A stretch of 64,000 nucleotides of DNA from Paragonimus westermani (taxonomy: Eukaryota; Platyhelminthes; Trematoda; Plagiorchiida; Troglotrematidae), in contig QNGE01000414.1 in the NCBI GenBank assembly GCA_008508345.1, positions 232,099-296,098 of the forward strand, read 5' to 3'. Shown piece by piece: positions 59,640-64,000 of this stretch; positions within the stretch are counted from its first letter, which is position 1; the number at the start of each line of letters is the position of its first letter. The position numbers and the translations under genes were made by a program. The notes below the pieces were generated by a model, which did no database searches, had not been told where the DNA came from, and worked only from the letters and a program-made list of their open reading frames with translations.

Positions 59640-60703
59640 ATTCTAGTTTTTATAAAAATGGACATCATCCACAGTTGATCGCAATTTTCGCATCCCCATT
59701 GATGCTCCAGTCGGTCCTTTCGACTTCAACGAACTCCTGTCTACTTACAGGGCATCAAAGTGTAATCCGAATGGTTGTGCCAATCTCTGCGAGGAAGGTT
59801 AGTACTTTCTTTTAGGAACATTTCCAGTGTGAGAAGAGGGACCAACCCAAGAAGCTGGTTAGGAGATTTATGGAAATGAGAAAGCTGCGATCAGTTGTAG
59901 GTGATGTTAAATTCGCACGAACATAGGGGAAGAACAACGAACCTCGATGCGGGGTCTCCCGAATTTACAATTTCTGAGACCAACCAGTCACGTGAATAAG
60001 ACCGAGTGCGGCAGGTGACGTAGTGACGGAGTTTTGAAGCGTGTGTAACACAGAGGTACATATAAACAGATGTTCAGCAGTGAGAAGTAAGGGCAAACCG
60101 TGTGGAAACAAACTTCGACAAGTAAGCGTTATCAAGCTTTAATAAGATATCCAGGTTAACGTTCGTGGGAAGAGCAATTTGTCGCTTGCGTAACTCTAAC
60201 GACCGTGTCAGTCTGTGAGGAAGGTTCTCAGTTGATGCCAAGAAGGTTCCCAGTGTGAGGAAAACGATGGACAAGACAAGTATTCACTACGACAGACGGC
60301 ATGGCCACAAACTTTTCGCCCAACACACGACAGTCGTCATCCAACTTGAACAAGTGCTGTAACATCGGCTTCCAAAACCAGCATGCTTTTCAAACACTAA
60401 AGTAGCTGTGGGTCAAGTGTGTAGTTATATTATGTTCCGTTGTCAATTGACCTTATACGCTAGTGACCATTATCCGTTCCCTTGAAAAGACCTATGGACT
60501 TGTATCTCTTGCGATGATGACGCTGGCTGGTCTCAGTTACACAGTATGGGCTTGGTTATCGGCAAGCCTTACTATTCCATTCCCCACAGCTTTGGGCCAC
60601 GTATGTAGGGTTCAACCCCATCCAGTCGGTGGGTCCAACTTACCTGCGTGGTCCAGTGGTTCCAAAACACAACGGATAAGTGTTGCGCCTACTTACACAG
60701 CAG

Positions 60704-61844
60704 CAGCTTGATGTTAGTGCGCCGGTTTGGTTTTGGAAGAAACAGATCGTTTGGTCGTGAAACATCCCTAACTCGAACGAAGGATCTGGCGTTTACTATT
60801 CATTCAACTTTGACCGAGCAAATGTAAATAGCCTGGTCTGACAACACCTGCTACTATGCGACGGAATGCATGACTCGTCGAACTGTGCAAATCATCCACA
60901 CCCATGTTCCACCCCGACGATAAATAGCCGGGGGATTGAAGCGTTAATCGGTACAACGAACCCGTAAAGTACGATAGAATTTGTCTTGGTCAAACGCAGT
61001 TAATTAACCCCTCGGCTCTGACTTTATGCCTACAAAGTTGAGCCAGTTATCACCGTACATAAATTCCGGCACACCTCGATGGCCAGCGAACCTCACAAGA
61101 GCCATCAAAAATGAATTCGCTGATATCGGCAGTGCTGCTTCCAAACGTACGGCTCTTACCCCTGAAAAAACCAAATGCTAGCCATATTGAAGTGCTCGTC
61201 GCACTGAGTCGCTTTTTTCTCAGGTATGCAATTATCGGACGTGGAAAACAGAAGGCCGTTGAGGAGAGAGACTAAATCTTTATTCGACGAAATGTACAAG
61301 TGGTCTATGGTAACGCTATAAACGGCACCGACAGGCGAATAAGCTAGAGAGGCTAGAGACCGGTCGTCGAGGAGCGAGTAAACCGGAGGAATATGACACG
61401 TTTATCTTTCGGTTCCGCGCCACAGTCACACGACATGCAGACAAACAATCGGACGGCATACATCATGCGAACTTTCTTAATAGCCTAGGTACAATATACA
61501 GGCAGGCCAGTGAAATCTCCAGGCTGCTACAATATCTTTTGCGGATGCTTCTGCCAAACCGAACCACCAGTAGCCTGAAATAATCCACCTTGCAAGCTGT
61601 AAACGGGACTAACACTTGTTAGCACGGCTTAATTGACAACGTTTTACGCTTCATCTAACTTCACAGCACGCGATACATAGTAGCTACATCCTTGAAGATT
61701 CACAACATCCTCCATGTGAACGATAAGACGTGGCTGGCACACATGTTACCTTAGATATCATGATATTGTCCGATTGCGTTATCCACAACACCACGGTGAG
61801 GCAGTATCATCAGTCGAATACCATGTAATAACCCAGTTGAGAGA
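60704..61844 (-). pseudogene. BEL/Pao integrase fragment, inverted copy
   Basis: Reflection of 52640-53780 with the same stops, the same lost catalytic glutamate and the same nested LTR. The sharing of every lesion shows it is a copy of one event and not an independent insertion. Confidence 0.85.
61188..61531 (-). mobile_element. 344-bp solo LTR, inverted copy
   Basis: Reflection of 52953-53296, including the flanking ATAT duplications (61184-61187 and 61532-61535). Confidence 0.9.
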
Positions 61845-62242
61845 GCTTCATCGAGATACAAAACACTGTTTGGAGTGACGCGATTTTGTCGGACCGGCCT
61901 ACCGTGTCATTCTTTGGAGGGTTCTGTACACGCCCCACAAAATGCGTTCTGCCGTTCCGGTGGAACGGTAGACTTGCACACTAGATACAGTTTCACCTTA
62001 ACCAGGATACCCATCACGACGGAACACCGTCTACCAGTCTTCATACCAACGAAATATTTCTTGAGCGGTGTTAGCCACGATATAGCACAAAGCAAGGTGT
62101 ACCAGTGAAAACAACGTAAAACAAGCTTCACATAACGCTAGGCGCTACCAACTTAGCTACTGCCATCGCTGTTCTTACTTCCAGTTTTTTGTCTTGGAGA
62201 GATTGGAGCAGCTTGTTTGGTAGCTACGAATTCTTACATCCC

Positions 62243-62650
62243 TGTTACGACCCCCTGAGCAAAGGAAGGCAAGAACGGACAGGGAGACCGCGAGCAGTAC
62301 CTCAATCACGAATGAAACGCAACGATATCGCAAACGATACGAATAATCGGAACGCGAGTACTCGGACCCAACTCTCGCAACTTAGAACCCACCAACAAGA
62401 AAGGATAAAGACGACCTTCAGGCGAGCTTTATTTGCTGCTCAGCCCGAAGGCAAAACAGTGGCTCAAAACGGCTGTATTTATAGGTTTTTGGTGGCCTTG
62501 GCCCTAGGACACTGAACGGGCCAATCAGAAGCAAGCGCGTGAACTCGAATCCTCCAGACTGATGGCGGGCATTCGAGTTATCGAAATCGAAGCATTTATT
62601 TCCCTTGGGAAATAAAGCGAGCTTTCTGGGATAAAGTGCTTTTCCCAACA
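62243..62650 (-). mobile_element. 408-bp solo LTR, inverted copy
   Basis: Reflection of 51834-52241, including the flanking duplications (GGGAT read on the minus strand) at 62238-62242 and 62651-62655. Confidence 0.92.
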
Positions 62651-63703
62651 ATCCCACAAAAATCTTGCGCCATGCAGTCACTTGTGGATGCTTTTGGAAC
62701 CAGCTCCAAAGTTTTCTCGAGAAGCTGTGTTTAACAGGTTTAATTTGGAAAAAAACGTGTCACAACGGAAAACCCAAAGTATTTCCGCCGAATACTTGAA
62801 CGCGGTTAGCTACAAATGTGACAAAACGACAAGAGGTATTTCACAAGTTTTCGAACATTATGACGAAGTCTGACCAAAGCGTGATGTTGCCGAACGTTTA
62901 TTTTATTATAGGCCTCAAGAGTTTAGCAGCCAATACCGCGGTGCGAATTTTAAATTAGAGATGGGAAGAGTCTCTGGGAGTGCAACCCGGGGTTTTCTTA
63001 CCAATAATCAGCAAAAGATGCTGTCAGTCCCTAATTTGTCTCGGAGGTAGCAAGCAGCTTTGTATCCTGTTTCGGGAGCGTCAAGAAACACATGTGGCAC
63101 TGTGCATGTTGGCGTCCTTCCAATGGGTCTGACGAAACGGGATGCAACGACGCAGTCTGTCCCCACTACGCCCCGTGAACGTCTTTCTCACTCTCATTGT
63201 TACCGTTCTTTTAGTGGTGTTTCCCATCCGATATTCGCGCCACATAAGCACCGAAGAAACCCTGGACTACGAAGAAATGGAAGAGCGACGAACGCCAACT
63301 TGTCACACATCAGCGCGACTCAGTCCAATAAGTTCTTCGGAGTAAATAGCTTCTTCGTTAAGGACAAGGGAAACCTGAAACAGTCTTCTACCACTTGCCG
63401 ATGCACACCTGGTGCCTTCAGGTGACTGCGGTCACCTAACTTTGGTGATCTTGACACGGATGTTCTTTCGTTCATTGTTGTATATACCAGCGTCCCTGCC
63501 ATTTTAGACGTTCAAGTTACCATTCGGAATTCACTCAAAAAACATTCCGCGCAAACTAAACGCAACACATCCTGTAGGCTTCCTTGTTTGAAGCGATTCA
63601 AGTTCATGAGGTGAATGGTTTGTTTTTATTCAAAAACAACTTGCCCGGGGTAAAAACAGACTATAAGCCCGGTTACCCCCTTGTCTAAATAAGTACCCAC
63701 TAA

Positions 63704-63958
63704 TGAGAAATCCGTTATTTTCTAATAGCGCCATGTGGAGGACCTCATTTTTAGCTAGTTTTTCTTGTAACCTCATCAACCGTACTGTTTTTAGACCAAA
63801 CATTTATTTCCCTTATACCCCCGCGATGGATTGTCTGCAGTGGAGTGAACGCCCAGTCTGGGTCAGGATTGAGAAGCGCCCTAGTGTTTTCGTCCGTGCT
63901 CGGATTGGAATTCGGGTGTCGCTTTATGACCAACTGAAGTTCGCACGATTGTCACTTT
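63704..63958 (-). pseudogene. BEL/Pao integrase right half, inverted copy
   Basis: Reflection of 50526-50780, abutting the outer end of a Gypsy LTR at 63959. The same Gypsy insertion junction therefore occurs twice in the window, in opposite orientations. Confidence 0.8.
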
Positions 63959-64000
63959 TGTAGCGTCTTTTACACTATTTTCTACTTCATGTTTTTTATT
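63959..64000 (+). repeat. Outer 42 bp of a Gypsy LTR, cut by the window end
   Basis: TGTAGCGTCTTTTACAC onward is the reverse complement of 50484-50525. It keeps the A/T variant of the 5' LTR (base 50514), not that of the 3' LTR, as expected if this is the same 5' LTR duplicated. Confidence 0.95.

Larger units (their letters stand above)
59640..64000. repeat. Right arm of the inverted duplication
   Basis: Reverse complement of 50484-54844. By coordinate reflection it holds SINE-tail-like segments (59654-59898), the diverged repeat (60069-60214), the split BEL integrase (60704-61844), the solo LTRs (61188-61531 and 62243-62650), the BEL integrase right half (63704-63958) and the outer 42 bp of the Gypsy LTR (63959-64000). 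The window ends inside the arm, so its full length is unknown. Confidence 0.97.

Noticed and set aside
1..64000. CRISPR arrays, operons, rRNA, prophage or defence systems
   Set aside because: No regularly spaced direct repeats, Shine-Dalgarno-led gene strings or such proteins are present. The element types are eukaryotic.

Overview
The window looks like non-coding genome of a eukaryote, most likely a flatworm (trematode or tapeworm). No bacterial operons, rRNA, intact tRNA or CRISPR are visible. The coding signal comes almost entirely from retrotransposons: Ty3/Gypsy, BEL/Pao, LINEs with EN plus RT, a Penelope-like GIY-YIG fragment and a tRNA-derived SINE family. The flatworm call rests on this mix and on a CsRn1-type Gypsy element (CHCC gag motif), so it is an inference.

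Layout. Positions 1-15000 are AT-rich and nearly featureless. A solo LTR at 15.0 kb has clean 4-bp target duplications and is collapsed by a single N. From 16 to 36 kb there are three candidate host exons (16.1, 30.8 and 34.5 kb), a LINE ruin (19.6-21.0 kb, +), a Gypsy gag ruin (21.4-21.9 kb, -), a Penelope-like C-terminus (25.4 kb, +) and two SINE copies. From 37 to 45.5 kb lie two decayed BEL/Pao pol fragments (+), a decayed Gypsy pol (-) with a solo LTR inserted in it, a third SINE, and the left half of another BEL/Pao integrase. That integrase is cut at 45547/50526 by a nearly full-length Gypsy element (45548-50525, -). The element has LTRs differing at one base in 461, one intact 1078-codon pol frame, and a gag broken into three frames.

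From 50484 to 54844 the sequence is repeated in inverse orientation at 59640-64000, with a constant coordinate sum (114484) and no net indel. The right arm starts directly after a single N at 59639. Each arm holds the right half of the split BEL integrase, a 408-bp solo LTR (TSD GGGAT), and another BEL integrase interrupted by a 344-bp solo LTR (TSD ATAT). The 4.8-kb spacer carries a decayed LINE and the C-terminus of a second LINE. The arm structure is more likely a scaffolding artefact than a natural palindrome.

The genes form no pathway. The window is a record of nested insertions. I found no convincing new cellular system. The most useful results are the reconstructable insertion order, the two N-gap artefacts and the unassigned candidate exons.
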